Assembly (NCBI RefSeq): GCF_022179305.1
Contig: NZ_BPQP01000018.1
Location: forward strand, 45,003 to 109,002
DNA length: 64,000 bases
Reading direction: 5' to 3'
Source of the DNA: Methylobacterium iners
GTDB lineage: Bacteria; Pseudomonadota; Alphaproteobacteria; Rhizobiales; Beijerinckiaceae
The notes beneath the pieces were generated by a model, which was not told where the DNA came from, searched no databases, and worked only from the letters and a program-made list of their open reading frames with translations. Below, in pieces: positions 45,791 through 54,765 of the stretch (position 1 is its first letter; the number at the start of each line of letters is the position of its first letter). The position numbers and the translations under genes were made by a program.

Positions 45791-46108
45791 ATGAATACGC
45801 GTATCGCCTCCGCGGCCGCCCTCCTTTCGCTGACCTTCGGTGCCGCGCTTTCGCCGGCTCTCGCGCAGACCTACGGTGCGCCCGCCGGCTACGTCGGTGG
45901 AGGTCACATCGCGCAGGGCGGGAACGGATACCCCGATGGGCGGCCTCCCGTTCAGTACCGCGTCGTCGAGCCGAGGGCCGACGATGCGGTCGTAACGGGC
46001 TCGATCGACCGGCGCGGTCTCGACCGTTCGGCCAAGGACGGCAATGCTGAGCAGAACAACAAGCGCTTCCCGAACTACGGCAACACCTCCGGTGGGCCGG
46101 CCTACTGA
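45791..46108 (+). CDS. Small secreted hypothetical protein (105 aa)
   Basis: This 105-aa protein has a signal peptide (MNTRIASAAALLSLTFGAALSPALA, then QTYG). The mature part is Gly/Tyr/Pro-rich with AGYVGGGHIAQGGNGYPDG, then a VVEPRADDAVVTGSIDRRG segment and an Asn-rich end. Disordered and exported; function unknown. The upstream region (45700-45790) is AT-rich relative to the rest. A strong hairpin lies 32 bp after the stop. The layout resembles the 89-aa secreted protein at 40905. Confidence 0.75.
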   Translation: MNTRIASAAALLSLTFGAALSPALAQTYGAPAGYVGGGHIAQGGNGYPDGRPPVQYRVVEPRADDAVVTGSIDRRGLDRSAKDGNAEQNNKRFPNYGNTSGGPAY

Positions 46109-46140
46109 AGAGGTTAGGCTCAAGTCTCGAACTCCGCTTC

Positions 46141-46180
46141 GCGAGAGAGGGCGTGCCGGGCACGGCGCGCCCTCTCTCGC
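46141..46180 (+). terminator. 13-bp inverted repeat after the 105-aa gene
   Basis: GCGAGAGAGGGCG (46141-46153) and CGCCCTCTCTCGC (46168-46180) are perfect inverted arms around a 14-nt loop that can fold further. It lies 32 bp after the stop; no U-run follows. Confidence 0.6.
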
Positions 46181-46268
46181 ACTGGCCCACCCGGAAGTCG
46201 TCTTGACGGCCGCGTGGGATTTGGCGTCCTCATGAACCTCAAACGTCAATGACGGAGGCACGCCCAGG

Positions 46269-46865
46269 ATGACCCTCAAGACCCTTCGCGACGTCTCGGG
46301 CCTGAGCCCGGAGCCGGCGAGCCTCGCGGGCTCGGCCCTCCTGATGATCGATCTCCAGAACACGTATCGAGAAGGATTGATGCGGCTCGAAGGCGTCGAG
46401 CCGGCCATCGTCGAGGCGCGGAAGCTTCTCGACCGCGCCCGGAACGCCGGCATCCCGATCATCCACGTTCGGCACGACGCCGGCGAAGGCTCGCCCTACG
46501 ATGTCCGGGCGCCGATCGGCCAGATCAGCGACGAGGTCGCGCCTCAGGGCGACGAAGCCGTCATCACGAAGGCCTATCCGAGCGCCTTCGTCGGAACGGA
46601 CCTGCAGGCGCGCCTCGATGCGGCCGGCGTCAAGGACGTGATCGTGGCCGGCTTCATGACGCATATGTGCGTCAACTCGACCTCCCGCAGCGCCTTCAGC
46701 CTCGGCTACCGCCCGACGGTGGTGGCCTCCGCGACCGCAACCCGCGCCCTGCCGGGGCCGGACGGCAGCGCCGTCTCGGCCGCGAGCGTGCAGGCGGCAA
46801 GCCTCGCAGGCCTTGCGGACCTCATCGCGGTGGTCGCCCGGACGCCGGACGACATCCGCAACTGA
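46269..46865 (+). CDS. Isochorismatase-family cysteine hydrolase
   Basis: This 198-aa protein is a cysteine hydrolase of the isochorismatase fold. The catalytic triad is visible: Asp28 in LLMIDLQ, Lys101 in VITKAYPSAF and Cys134 in FMTHMCVNSTSR. Family members include nicotinamidases, N-carbamoylsarcosine amidases, ureidoacrylate hydrolases and true isochorismatases; the pattern here does not decide between them. Cytoplasmic. It lies about 130 bp upstream of lutA on the same strand, but a metabolic link is not clear. Confidence 0.88.
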   Translation: MTLKTLRDVSGLSPEPASLAGSALLMIDLQNTYREGLMRLEGVEPAIVEARKLLDRARNAGIPIIHVRHDAGEGSPYDVRAPIGQISDEVAPQGDEAVITKAYPSAFVGTDLQARLDAAGVKDVIVAGFMTHMCVNSTSRSAFSLGYRPTVVASATATRALPGPDGSAVSAASVQAASLAGLADLIAVVARTPDDIRN

Positions 46866-46995
46866 GATCGCGTGCGCGGATCAGCGCTCGCCCGCGATCT
46901 GGCGAAGACGGACCCCATTCGATAGACAGGTTCTGAACTCGAATGCCCGTCGGACGGGCCGGACCAAGCCGGCCCCCAAGAAAAGACCACACGCC

Positions 46996-47739
46996 ATGCG
47001 CGTCGGACTCTTCGTTCCGTGCTACGTCGACGCCTTCGAACCCGAAGTCGGCATCGCCACGCTCGAACTGCTCGAACGCCTCGGCCTCGACGTCGAATAC
47101 CCCTTCGACCAGACCTGCTGCGGCCAGCCGATGACGAATACCGGCTGCCACGCCGAGGCGGCCGCCACCGAAGCCTTGTTCGTCAAGAACTTCACGGGCT
47201 TCGACTACATCGTCGCCCCGTCAGGCTCCTGCGTGCACCAGGTGCGCGAGCACCTCACCGCGATCCCGCAGACTCCCGAGGTGAAGGCCGTCCGCGAGCG
47301 GACGTTCGAGCTCGTCGAGTTCCTGCACGATGTCCTGAAGGTCGAGGAGTTTCCCTGGGCCGCGTTCCCGCACAAGGTCGGCTATCACTCGAACTGCAAC
47401 GCGCTGCGCGGCATCGGGCACGCCAGGCCCTCCGAACTGAATCGGCCCTTCTTCTCGAAGCCCTTGGACCTGCTCGCGAAGGTGAAGGGCATCGAGCTCG
47501 TCGAGATCGCCCGGCCCGACGAGTGCTGCGGCTTCGGCGGTACCTTCTCCGTGTTCGAGCCCGCCGTCTCGGCCAAGATGGGCTACGACAAGGTCGCCGA
47601 CCACGCGAGGGCCGGCGCGGATTACGTGGTCTCGGCCGATTCCTCCTGCCTGATGCACCAGAAGGGCTGCGCCGAGCGCCTCGGCGTGCCGTTGAAGTTC
47701 ATCCACATCGCGCGCATCCTCAACGGAGCGGCCGCATGA
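46996..47739 (+). CDS. lutA: Lactate utilization protein A (Fe-S oxidoreductase)
   Basis: This 247-aa protein is LutA (YkgE), a CCG-domain iron-sulfur protein of the three-subunit L-lactate oxidase/dehydrogenase system. Two CCG motifs are clear: FDQTCCGQPMTNTGC (about 38-52) and RPDECCGFGGTFSV (about 175-188), with SGSCVHQVR and SNCNALRGIG between and ADSSCLMHQKG at the end. LutABC together oxidise L-lactate to pyruvate, passing electrons to the respiratory chain. The stop overlaps the lutB start in an ATGA junction. The start at ATG 46996 has only a weak AAGAAAAGA upstream. Confidence 0.93.
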   Translation: MRVGLFVPCYVDAFEPEVGIATLELLERLGLDVEYPFDQTCCGQPMTNTGCHAEAAATEALFVKNFTGFDYIVAPSGSCVHQVREHLTAIPQTPEVKAVRERTFELVEFLHDVLKVEEFPWAAFPHKVGYHSNCNALRGIGHARPSELNRPFFSKPLDLLAKVKGIELVEIARPDECCGFGGTFSVFEPAVSAKMGYDKVADHARAGADYVVSADSSCLMHQKGCAERLGVPLKFIHIARILNGAAA

Positions 47740-49328
47740 GCGCCGACGACCTGAACCTCCGCAGCGGCGCCTCGAACCGCGACGGGCTCATCCACCCCGA
47801 GGTCGCCAAGGCGAACGACGAGAGCGAGCGCGGTCAGGACGGCCAGCGCCTGACCCATGCCGAGGGCGCGAGCCGACCGATCAGCGCCGCCCCGAAGGCG
47901 GCCCGCGAGCCGCAGCCTCGGGGCGCCAAGATCCGCGGCGACCGCCCGATCGATCAGGCCGAGGCCGCGGAGCGCTTCCTCGCCGCGCCGCTCCACCAGA
48001 AGGCCCACGACGAGCGGCTCTGGGACGTCCGCAAGAAGCGGGACGTCGCCACCCACGGCATCCCCGAATGGGAGGAGCTGCGCGAGCTCGCCTCCGCCAT
48101 CAAGGCGCATACCTTGAGCCGCCTCGACGAATATCTCGAGCAGTTCGAGGCGCAGGCCAAGGCGAACGGCGTGCACGTCCACTGGGCGGCGGACGGAGCC
48201 GAGCACAACCGCCTCGTCCATCGTCTCCTCAAGGATCACGGCGCCAGGAGCCTGATCAAGTCGAAGTCGATGCTCACCGAGGAATGCGGGTTCCGGCACT
48301 ACATGGCCGGCACCGGCATCGAGGTGATCGAGACCGACCTCGGGGAGCGAATCCAGCAGCTCGACGACGAGGAGCCGAGCCACGTCGTCATGCCGGCCGT
48401 CCACAAGACGCGTCTCGACGTCGCCGAGGTCTTCGCCAAGACCATGGGCACCGACCCGGAGAACGACGACGCCCATTATCTCGCCGAGAGCCAGCGCATG
48501 CACACGCGCCCGCTAATCCTGGAGGCGGACGCGGGGCTGACCGGATGCAACTTCGCCGTCGCGGAGACCGGCACCGTCGTCACCTGCACCAACGAGGGCA
48601 ATGCCGACCTCTCGGGCAACGTGCCGAGGCTTCAGATCCACTCGATCGGCATCGAGAAGCTGATCCCGCGCACCGAGCACCTCGGCGTCTTCATCCGCCT
48701 CCTCTCGCGCTCGGCGCTGGGCTCGCCGATCACGCAATACACCTCGCATTTCCGCAAGCCGCGGCCCGGCACCGAGATGCACATGGTGCTCGTCGACAAC
48801 GGGCGCTCCGAGCGGCTCGGGATGGAGGAGTTCTGGACCTCGCTCAAATGCATCCGCTGCGGCGCCTGCATGAACACCTGCCCCGTCTACCGGCGCTCTG
48901 GCGGCCTCTCGTACGGGGCGACTTATTCGGGCCCGATCGGGCTCATCATCGACCCGACATTCAACAAGCGGAAATACTCGACCCTGCCGTTCTCCTCGAC
49001 GATGAACGGGTCCTGCACCAATGTCTGCCCGGTCAAGATCAACATCCACGAGCAGATCTTCGCCTGGCGCAAGGTGCTCGCGGAGGAGCATCAGATCCCG
49101 CTGCTCAAGCAGGGGATGATGAAGGCGGCGGGCCAGGTGCTCAGCCGGCCGGCCGCCTATCGCGCGGCGATCGGCGCGGCGGATTCCGCGCTCAGGCACC
49201 TGCCGCGCTTCGCCGTCTACAACCCGCTCAACACCTGGGGAAAGGGCCGCGAGATGCCCGAGACCCCGCGCCAGAGCTTCCACGCCTGGTACCGGCAGAA
49301 CCGGATGGGGAAGGGGACAGGCCAGTGA
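47736..49328 (+). CDS. lutB: Lactate utilization protein B (Fe-S protein with LUD domain)
   Basis: This 530-aa protein is LutB (YkgF). A polar N-terminal extension of about 70 residues, not found in B. subtilis LutB (about 475 aa), precedes the LUD (DUF162) domain with KSKSMLTEECG and ETGTVVTCTNEG. The ferredoxin-like part follows: Cys372, 375, 378 and 382 in CIRCGACMNTCPVY hold one [4Fe-4S] cluster. The second site has Cys427 and Cys431 in SCTNVCPV, but the residue where many homologues have the first Cys is Asn424. This may be a subfamily variant. The overlap with lutA (ATGA) shows coupled translation. Confidence 0.93.
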   Translation: MSADDLNLRSGASNRDGLIHPEVAKANDESERGQDGQRLTHAEGASRPISAAPKAAREPQPRGAKIRGDRPIDQAEAAERFLAAPLHQKAHDERLWDVRKKRDVATHGIPEWEELRELASAIKAHTLSRLDEYLEQFEAQAKANGVHVHWAADGAEHNRLVHRLLKDHGARSLIKSKSMLTEECGFRHYMAGTGIEVIETDLGERIQQLDDEEPSHVVMPAVHKTRLDVAEVFAKTMGTDPENDDAHYLAESQRMHTRPLILEADAGLTGCNFAVAETGTVVTCTNEGNADLSGNVPRLQIHSIGIEKLIPRTEHLGVFIRLLSRSALGSPITQYTSHFRKPRPGTEMHMVLVDNGRSERLGMEEFWTSLKCIRCGACMNTCPVYRRSGGLSYGATYSGPIGLIIDPTFNKRKYSTLPFSSTMNGSCTNVCPVKINIHEQIFAWRKVLAEEHQIPLLKQGMMKAAGQVLSRPAAYRAAIGAADSALRHLPRFAVYNPLNTWGKGREMPETPRQSFHAWYRQNRMGKGTGQ

Positions 49329-49350
49329 GGAGCGCCCCCGGAGGACGGCC

Positions 49351-49947
49351 ATGAGCAGCCGCGCGGCCACGCTCGAAGCGATCCGAAAGAACCGCCCATC
49401 GGGCGAGTACGCGTTGCCGGAGGTCCCGGTCTTCGCGCCCCTCGTCGGGGAAGATCTCGTCGCGGAGTTCGGCGAGCGCCTGAAGCGCATGGGCGGACGG
49501 ATCGCGGAGCCGGGCAGCGCGGATCCGTTCGAAGCCGTGCGCGAGCGACTGAAGGCCTCCAAGATCGTCGCGTCGGCCGTGCCGGAGATTGAAGGAAACC
49601 GGGATCTCTCGCAGGTGGCGCAGCCGCAGGACCTCGCCGACGTCGACGTCGCCGTGGTCCGCGCGGTGTTCGGCGTCGCGGAGACTGGGTCGGTGCTGTT
49701 CACGCAGGATGAGTTGCGAGTGAACGCGGTCGCCTATCTGGCCCAGCACCTGATCGTGCTCCTCGATCCCGCCGACATCCTCGTGAACATCCAGGCGGCT
49801 TACCGCCGGCCCGAGTTCGGGCGCGCCGCCTATGCCGTGCTCCACACGGGCCCCTCGGCCACGGCGGATATCGAAGGCGTGCTGATCCACGGAGCGCAGG
49901 GCGTGCGCTCGCTGACGGTGCTGCTGATGCCGCGAGGAGCGCACTAG
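49351..49947 (+). CDS. lutC: Lactate utilization protein C (LUD domain)
   Basis: This 198-aa protein is LutC (YkgG), the small LUD (DUF162) subunit of the lactate oxidation complex. The pattern IVASAVPEIEGNRD, VAVVRAVFGVAETGSVLF and YAVLHTGPSATADIEGVLIHGAQGVRSLTVLLM is typical; the last segment is the family signature (SATADIE). It starts 22 bp after lutB. No lutR regulator or lactate permease is visible near, so regulation and uptake must lie elsewhere. lutABC is followed by eutB after 113 bp. Confidence 0.93.
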   Translation: MSSRAATLEAIRKNRPSGEYALPEVPVFAPLVGEDLVAEFGERLKRMGGRIAEPGSADPFEAVRERLKASKIVASAVPEIEGNRDLSQVAQPQDLADVDVAVVRAVFGVAETGSVLFTQDELRVNAVAYLAQHLIVLLDPADILVNIQAAYRRPEFGRAAYAVLHTGPSATADIEGVLIHGAQGVRSLTVLLMPRGAH

Positions 49948-50060
49948 GACTGGGGCGCGGGTGACAAGAGGCTCGGTGCTTGCAAGCGGGCCTGATGCGC
50001 AAGACGATGCTCCTTTGACGGGTGGGACCGCGCTGCCGGCATAGGAAAGGCCCTCGAACC

Positions 50061-51443
50061 ATGCCCTATCGTCACGTCGTCGGCGCTCGCACCCACGTCT
50101 TCGTCGACCTCCCCACCCTGATGGCCAAGGCGACGCCGGTTCGTTCGGGTGATCGGCTCGCCGGTATCGCGGCGGAATCGGCGGAGGAGGGGATGGCGGC
50201 GCGCTGGTGCCTTGCCGACGTATCGCTGGCTGAGATCCTGGCGCGTCCCCTGATCCCCTACGAGGAGGACGACGTCACCCGTCTCATCCTCGACACCCAC
50301 GACGCGGCGGCCTTCTCCGACATCGGCCATCTCACCGTCGGCGATTTTCGCGAGTTCCTGCTGACGGCCTCCTCCGCGACGTTGACGCGGATCGCACCGG
50401 GGGTCACCCCGGAGATCGCGGCGGCCGTCTCGAAGATCATGCGGAACCAGGACCTCATCCTGGTGGCGAGGAAAGCGCGGGTGGTGACCCGCTTCCGCAA
50501 CACGATCGGGCTCCCCGGCCGGCTGAGCGTGCGCCTGCAGCCGAACCACCCCACCGACGACGCGGCCGGGATCACCGCCTCGATCATCGACGGCCTGTCC
50601 TACGGCTGCGGCGACGCCGTGATCGGCCTGAACCCGGCCTCGGATTCCATCGCAACCATCGGCGGTCTGCTGCACCTGTTCGACGACCTGATCCAGCGCC
50701 TCGCGATCCCGACCCAAGGCTGCATCCTCACCCACGTGACCACGACGATCGACGCGATCAATCAGGGCCTGCCGGTCGACCTCGTGTTCCAGTCGATCGC
50801 GGGCACGCAGGGCGCGAATGCGAGCTTCGGCGTCACCCTGCCGATCCTGCGCGAGGTGCACGAGGCGGCGCTCTCGCTCAAGCGTGGCACCCTCGGCGAC
50901 AACGTCATGTATTTCGAGACCGGCCAGGGCTCGGCGCTCTCGGCCAACTCCCATCACGGCATCGATCAGCAGACCCTGGAGGCCCGCGCCTATGCGGTGG
51001 CCCGGCCCTTCCGACCGCTCCTCGTCAACACCGTCGTCGGCTTCATCGGGCCGGAATACCTCTACGACGGCAAGGAGATCATCCGGGCGGGACTGGAGGA
51101 CCATTTCTGCGGCAAGCTCATGGGCCTGCCGCTCGGGGTGGACGTTTGCTACACCAACCACGCCGAGGCCGACCAGAACGACATGGACACGCTCCTGACG
51201 CTCCTGGGTGCGGCGGGCTGCACCTTCGTCATGGGCATCCCCGGCGCCGACGACGTGATGCTGAATTATCAATCCACCTCGTTTCACGACTCCCTCTACC
51301 TGCGCGAGGTGCTCGGTCTGAAGCGGGCGCCGGAATTCGAGGCATGGCTCGCCGAGATCGGCCTCACCGACGCCTCGGGCGCCTTGCTGCCGGAGGGCCC
51401 GAGCGCCCGCCTCATCGCCGCCGCGCCGGGGCTCGCGGCGTGA
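50061..51443 (+). CDS. eutB: Ethanolamine ammonia-lyase large subunit
   Basis: This 460-aa protein is the catalytic large subunit of adenosylcobalamin-dependent ethanolamine ammonia-lyase, which splits ethanolamine into acetaldehyde and ammonia. Motifs include LSVRLQPNHPTDD, DAVIGLNPASDS, FQSIAGTQGANASFGV and VDVCYTNHAEADQND (substrate and B12 barrel). MGIPGADDVMLNYQ near the end is conserved. The ATG at 50061 is the sensible start. eutC follows with a GTGA overlap. Reactivase EutA and microcompartment genes are absent, the usual situation in alphaproteobacteria with the short eutBC form. Confidence 0.96.
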   Translation: MPYRHVVGARTHVFVDLPTLMAKATPVRSGDRLAGIAAESAEEGMAARWCLADVSLAEILARPLIPYEEDDVTRLILDTHDAAAFSDIGHLTVGDFREFLLTASSATLTRIAPGVTPEIAAAVSKIMRNQDLILVARKARVVTRFRNTIGLPGRLSVRLQPNHPTDDAAGITASIIDGLSYGCGDAVIGLNPASDSIATIGGLLHLFDDLIQRLAIPTQGCILTHVTTTIDAINQGLPVDLVFQSIAGTQGANASFGVTLPILREVHEAALSLKRGTLGDNVMYFETGQGSALSANSHHGIDQQTLEARAYAVARPFRPLLVNTVVGFIGPEYLYDGKEIIRAGLEDHFCGKLMGLPLGVDVCYTNHAEADQNDMDTLLTLLGAAGCTFVMGIPGADDVMLNYQSTSFHDSLYLREVLGLKRAPEFEAWLAEIGLTDASGALLPEGPSARLIAAAPGLAA

Positions 51444-52234
51444 GCGGGCAGGACGACGTCTCGAACCCCTGGGCGCGGCTCGCGCGCCTGACGCCTGCCC
51501 GGATCGGCCTCGGCCGGGCGGGAGCCGGCCTGCCGACGCGCGAAGTCCTCGCCTTCGGCCTCGCCCATGCGCAGGCTAGGGACGCAGTGCACACGCCGCT
51601 CGATGCCGAGGCGGTGGCGAAGGAGATCGAGGCCCTGGGCTTCGCCACCCTGACCCTCGCCTCGGCGGCGCCCGATCGCGCGACCTATCTGCGCCGGCCC
51701 GACCTCGGCCGCACTCTGGGGGAGGGCGCCGGGGCTACTTTGACCGCCCTGCAGGCCGAACCCGTCGATCTCGCGCTCGTCGTCGCCGACGGCCTCTCCG
51801 CCCGCGCCGTTCACGAGGGGGCTGCGGCCTTTCTCAAGGCGTTCAAGCCGCATATCGACAAGGCGGGCTGGCGCCTCTCTCCGGTGATCGTGGCGACGCA
51901 GGCGCGAGTGGCCCTGGGGGACGGCATCGGTGCGGGCCTGAAGGCGCGGGCCGTGGCGGTCCTGATCGGCGAGCGTCCCGGCCTGTCCTCGCCGGACTCG
52001 CTCGGCATCTACCTGACCCTGAATCCACGCACCGGCCGCACGGACGCCGAACGCAACTGCATCTCGAACGTCCGGCCAGCCGGGCTGTCGCACGAACTCG
52101 CAGCCTTCAAGCTGCACTGGCTGCTCACGCAGGCTTTTGCGCTAGGGCTCACGGGTGTGGGGCTGAAGGACGGGAGCGACCGATTGCTGGAAGGCCCGGC
52201 GGCCCAGGCTGCTCTCGCAGACCGGCTAGGGTGA
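51440..52234 (+). CDS. eutC: Ethanolamine ammonia-lyase small subunit
   Basis: This 264-aa protein is the small subunit of ethanolamine ammonia-lyase, which completes the B12 site. Conserved elements are LTPARIGLGRAG, LAFGLAHAQARDAVHTPLD, YLRRPDLGR, LVVADGLSARAVH, IGERPGLSSPDSLGIYLTLNP and RNCISNVRPAGLS. The GTG at 51440 overlaps the eutB stop (GTGA), a sign of coupled translation. The next gene (ycxB-like) overlaps its stop in the same manner, so three genes make one unit. Confidence 0.95.
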   Translation: MSGQDDVSNPWARLARLTPARIGLGRAGAGLPTREVLAFGLAHAQARDAVHTPLDAEAVAKEIEALGFATLTLASAAPDRATYLRRPDLGRTLGEGAGATLTALQAEPVDLALVVADGLSARAVHEGAAAFLKAFKPHIDKAGWRLSPVIVATQARVALGDGIGAGLKARAVAVLIGERPGLSSPDSLGIYLTLNPRTGRTDAERNCISNVRPAGLSHELAAFKLHWLLTQAFALGLTGVGLKDGSDRLLEGPAAQAALADRLG

Positions 52235-52725
52235 GCCCGCCCTACCAGTTCGAGGCGGTGTACGACCATGCGCTCGCCAGTGCAGCGGCCTGGACCTTCG
52301 CCAAGCGCCGGCTCACCGGCAGCCGTAGCCTTTGGATCGCAATGGCCGCCGTGGCCCTCTTCGAAGCCGCCTGCGCCCTCTGGCTCGCAAGCCTCTGGCC
52401 TCTCCTCGTCCTGCCGGCCCTGATCCTACTGCTCGGCGGCCTTTCGCTGGGGGTCTGGCTCGCACACCGGGCTGCTGCGCTGCGCAAGCTCCGCGCCCTC
52501 GGCGCGGGTCACGCGACCTTCACGTTCGACGAGGATGCCCTCTCCGTCGAGACCAAGGCCGGCGCGACTCGCCTCGCATGGGCCGCCATCGACGAGGTCT
52601 GGGAATATCCTGCCTTCTGGATCTTGACGATCGCCGAGAACGCGTATTTCACCGTCCTCACGACGAGCGCCCTGCCCGAGGCGCTGGATTTCGCCCGCGC
52701 GCGGCTCGGCGACCGCCTGCGCTGA
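52231..52725 (+). CDS. YcxB-like membrane protein
   Basis: This 164-aa protein starts at the GTG at 52231, overlapping the eutC stop. Two membrane segments at about 35-53 and 55-78 precede a cytoplasmic beta-rich domain with FTFDEDALSVETKAGATRLAWAAIDEVWEYPAFWIL, which is the YcxB-like (DUF) pattern. The function of YcxB is not known. Its coupling with eutBC suggests a role in the same cell state, though YcxB-like proteins occur in many contexts. Confidence 0.8.
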   Translation: MSPPYQFEAVYDHALASAAAWTFAKRRLTGSRSLWIAMAAVALFEAACALWLASLWPLLVLPALILLLGGLSLGVWLAHRAAALRKLRALGAGHATFTFDEDALSVETKAGATRLAWAAIDEVWEYPAFWILTIAENAYFTVLTTSALPEALDFARARLGDRLR

Positions 52726-53034
52726 GGCTCGGCCTTCCCGACCTTCCCGCAGGCCCAAAAGCGTGGCTGTGGCGGCCTCGCAACACCGCGAAAGCATCCC
52801 GAGTTTGCCTTGGGAGCCGCCCTGATCCGCCGCGATCCCGCCATAAACCGGGACCACCTCAGGACCCGCGGTAAACGGCAATTTCCCCAACGCTTTACCG
52901 ACAGGTTCCGAGTCTTTCCAGACACGCGATCCGTGCGGATCGCGGGCGTCGCCGGAAGGCGGCGCAACCGCCTGCCTCGGCAGGTGGTGACTGGCGTTCG
53001 GCAAGAGTGCAGGGCCGGGGTGTCAAGGTCGACG
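52726..53034. other. Leader/intergenic region upstream of ilvD
   Basis: About 309 bp with no supported gene. It holds two inverted repeats (52925-52944 and 52967-52988), 90-110 and 46-68 bp before the ilvD start. The open frame that continues upstream of ilvD to 52810 has no ribosome binding site and is not needed for the enzyme. I see no run of Leu/Ile/Val codons that would mark a classical leader peptide. Confidence 0.5.
52925..52944 (+). repeat. Inverted repeat in the ilvD upstream region
   Basis: CGCGATCC (52925-52932) and GGATCGCG (52937-52944), perfect 8-bp arms with a 4-nt loop. A second imperfect one, ACCGCCTGCC and GGCAGGTGGT (52967-52976 and 52979-52988), follows 22 nt on. Could be operator sites or leader hairpins. 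Confidence 0.45.
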
Positions 53035-54765
53035 ATGGACGCGCGTTTCACAGATAAGTCGAAGCTTCCCAGCCGGCACGTCACCGAGGGGCCGGCGCGT
53101 GCGCCCCATCGGTCGTACCTCTACGCGATGGGGCTGACGAAGGAGCAGATCCATCAGCCGCTGGTGGGCGTCGCCTCATGCTGGAACGAGGCCGCGCCCT
53201 GCAACATCTCGTTGATGCGCCAGGCGCAAGCCGTGAAGAAGGGTGTCGCCGCCGCCAACGGCACCCCGCGCGAGTTCTGCACGATCACGGTCACCGACGG
53301 CATCGCCATGGGCCATGCCGGTATGCGCGCCTCGCTGCCCTCGCGCGAGGTCATCGCGGATTCCGTCGAGCTGACCATGCGCGGCCATGCCTACGACGCC
53401 CTCGTGGGGCTGGCCGGCTGCGACAAGTCCCTGCCCGGCATGATGATGGCGATGGTGCGCCTCAACGTGCCCTCGATCTTCATCTATGGCGGCTCCATCC
53501 TGCCCGGCAATTTCCGCGGCAAGCCCGTCACGGTCCAAGACCTGTTCGAAGCGGTCGGCAAGCACGCCGTCGGCGACATGAGCCTCGACGACCTCGACGA
53601 GCTGGAGCAGGTCGCCTGCCCCTCCGCGGGCGCGTGTGGCGCACAATTCACCGCCAACACCATGGCGACCGTCTCCGAGGCGATCGGCCTCGCGCTGCCC
53701 TATTCGGCCGGCGCGCCGGCGCCCTACGAGATCCGCGACAGATTCTGCATGACCGCGGGCGAGAAGGTGATGGAGCTCATCGCCAAGAACATCCGCCCGC
53801 GCGACATCGTCACCCGCAAGAGCCTCGAGAACGCAGCGGCGGCCGTGGCGGCATCGGGGGGATCGACCAACGCGGCCCTGCACCTGCCGGCGATCGCGCA
53901 TGAATGCGGGATCAGCTTCGACCTGTTCGACGTCGCCGAGATCTTCCGCAAGACGCCCTACATCGCGGATCTGAAGCCGGGCGGGCGCTACGTCGCCAAG
54001 GACATGTTCGAGGTGGGCGGCATCCCGCTCCTGATGAAGACGCTCCTCGACCACGGCTACCTCCATGGCGACTGCATGACGGTCACCGGCCGCACCATCG
54101 CGGAGAACATGGAGCACGTGGCCTGGAACCCGGACCAGGACGTGGTCCGGCCGGCCAACGCGCCCATCACCGTCACCGGCGGCGTCGTCGGCCTCAAGGG
54201 CAACCTCGCGCCCGAGGGCGCGATCGTGAAGGTCGCCGGAATGGGTCCGGACAAGCAGGTCTTCACCGGCCCGGCGCGCGTCTTCGACGGCGAGGAGGCC
54301 TGTTTCGAGGCCGTGCAGGCCCGGACCTACAAGGAAGGCGAGGTTCTGGTCATTCGCTACGAGGGGCCGAAGGGCGGCCCCGGAATGCGCGAGATGCTTT
54401 CGACCACCGCGGCGCTCTACGGCCAGGGCATGGGCGACAAGGTCGCGCTCATCACCGACGGCCGCTTCTCGGGCGCCACCCGCGGCTTCTGCGTCGGCCA
54501 TGTCGGCCCCGAAGCGGCGATCGGCGGTCCGATCGGCCTGATCCGTGACGGCGACGTGATCACGCTGGACGCGATCAAGGGCACGCTCGACGTGGCGCTC
54601 ACCGACGAGGAGCTGGCGCAGCGCCGGACGGAATGGACGCCGCGGACGAACGCCGCGACCTCCGGCTATCTCTGGAAATACGCGCAGACCGTCGGGCCTG
54701 CGGTCAGCGGCGCGGTCACCCATCCGGGCGGCGCCCAGGAGACGCAGACCTATGCGGACATCTAG
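53035..54765 (+). CDS. ilvD: Dihydroxy-acid dehydratase
   Basis: This 576-aa iron-sulfur enzyme dehydrates dihydroxy-isovalerate and dihydroxy-methylvalerate in valine, leucine and isoleucine synthesis. Cluster ligands are visible in [18 protein letters not shown] and [16 protein letters not shown]. The later motifs [25 protein letters not shown] and [22 protein letters not shown] are complete. The short form with [20 protein letters not shown] matches the family (about 550-620 aa). The ATG at 53035 begins the conserved N-terminus. The next gene overlaps its 3' end by 14 bp. Confidence 0.95.
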   Translation: MDARFTDKSKLPSRHVTEGPARAPHRSYLYAMGLTKEQIHQPLVGVASCWNEAAPCNISLMRQAQAVKKGVAAANGTPREFCTITVTDGIAMGHAGMRASLPSREVIADSVELTMRGHAYDALVGLAGCDKSLPGMMMAMVRLNVPSIFIYGGSILPGNFRGKPVTVQDLFEAVGKHAVGDMSLDDLDELEQVACPSAGACGAQFTANTMATVSEAIGLALPYSAGAPAPYEIRDRFCMTAGEKVMELIAKNIRPRDIVTRKSLENAAAAVAASGGSTNAALHLPAIAHECGISFDLFDVAEIFRKTPYIADLKPGGRYVAKDMFEVGGIPLLMKTLLDHGYLHGDCMTVTGRTIAENMEHVAWNPDQDVVRPANAPITVTGGVVGLKGNLAPEGAIVKVAGMGPDKQVFTGPARVFDGEEACFEAVQARTYKEGEVLVIRYEGPKGGPGMREMLSTTAALYGQGMGDKVALITDGRFSGATRGFCVGHVGPEAAIGGPIGLIRDGDVITLDAIKGTLDVALTDEELAQRRTEWTPRTNAATSGYLWKYAQTVGPAVSGAVTHPGGAQETQTYADI

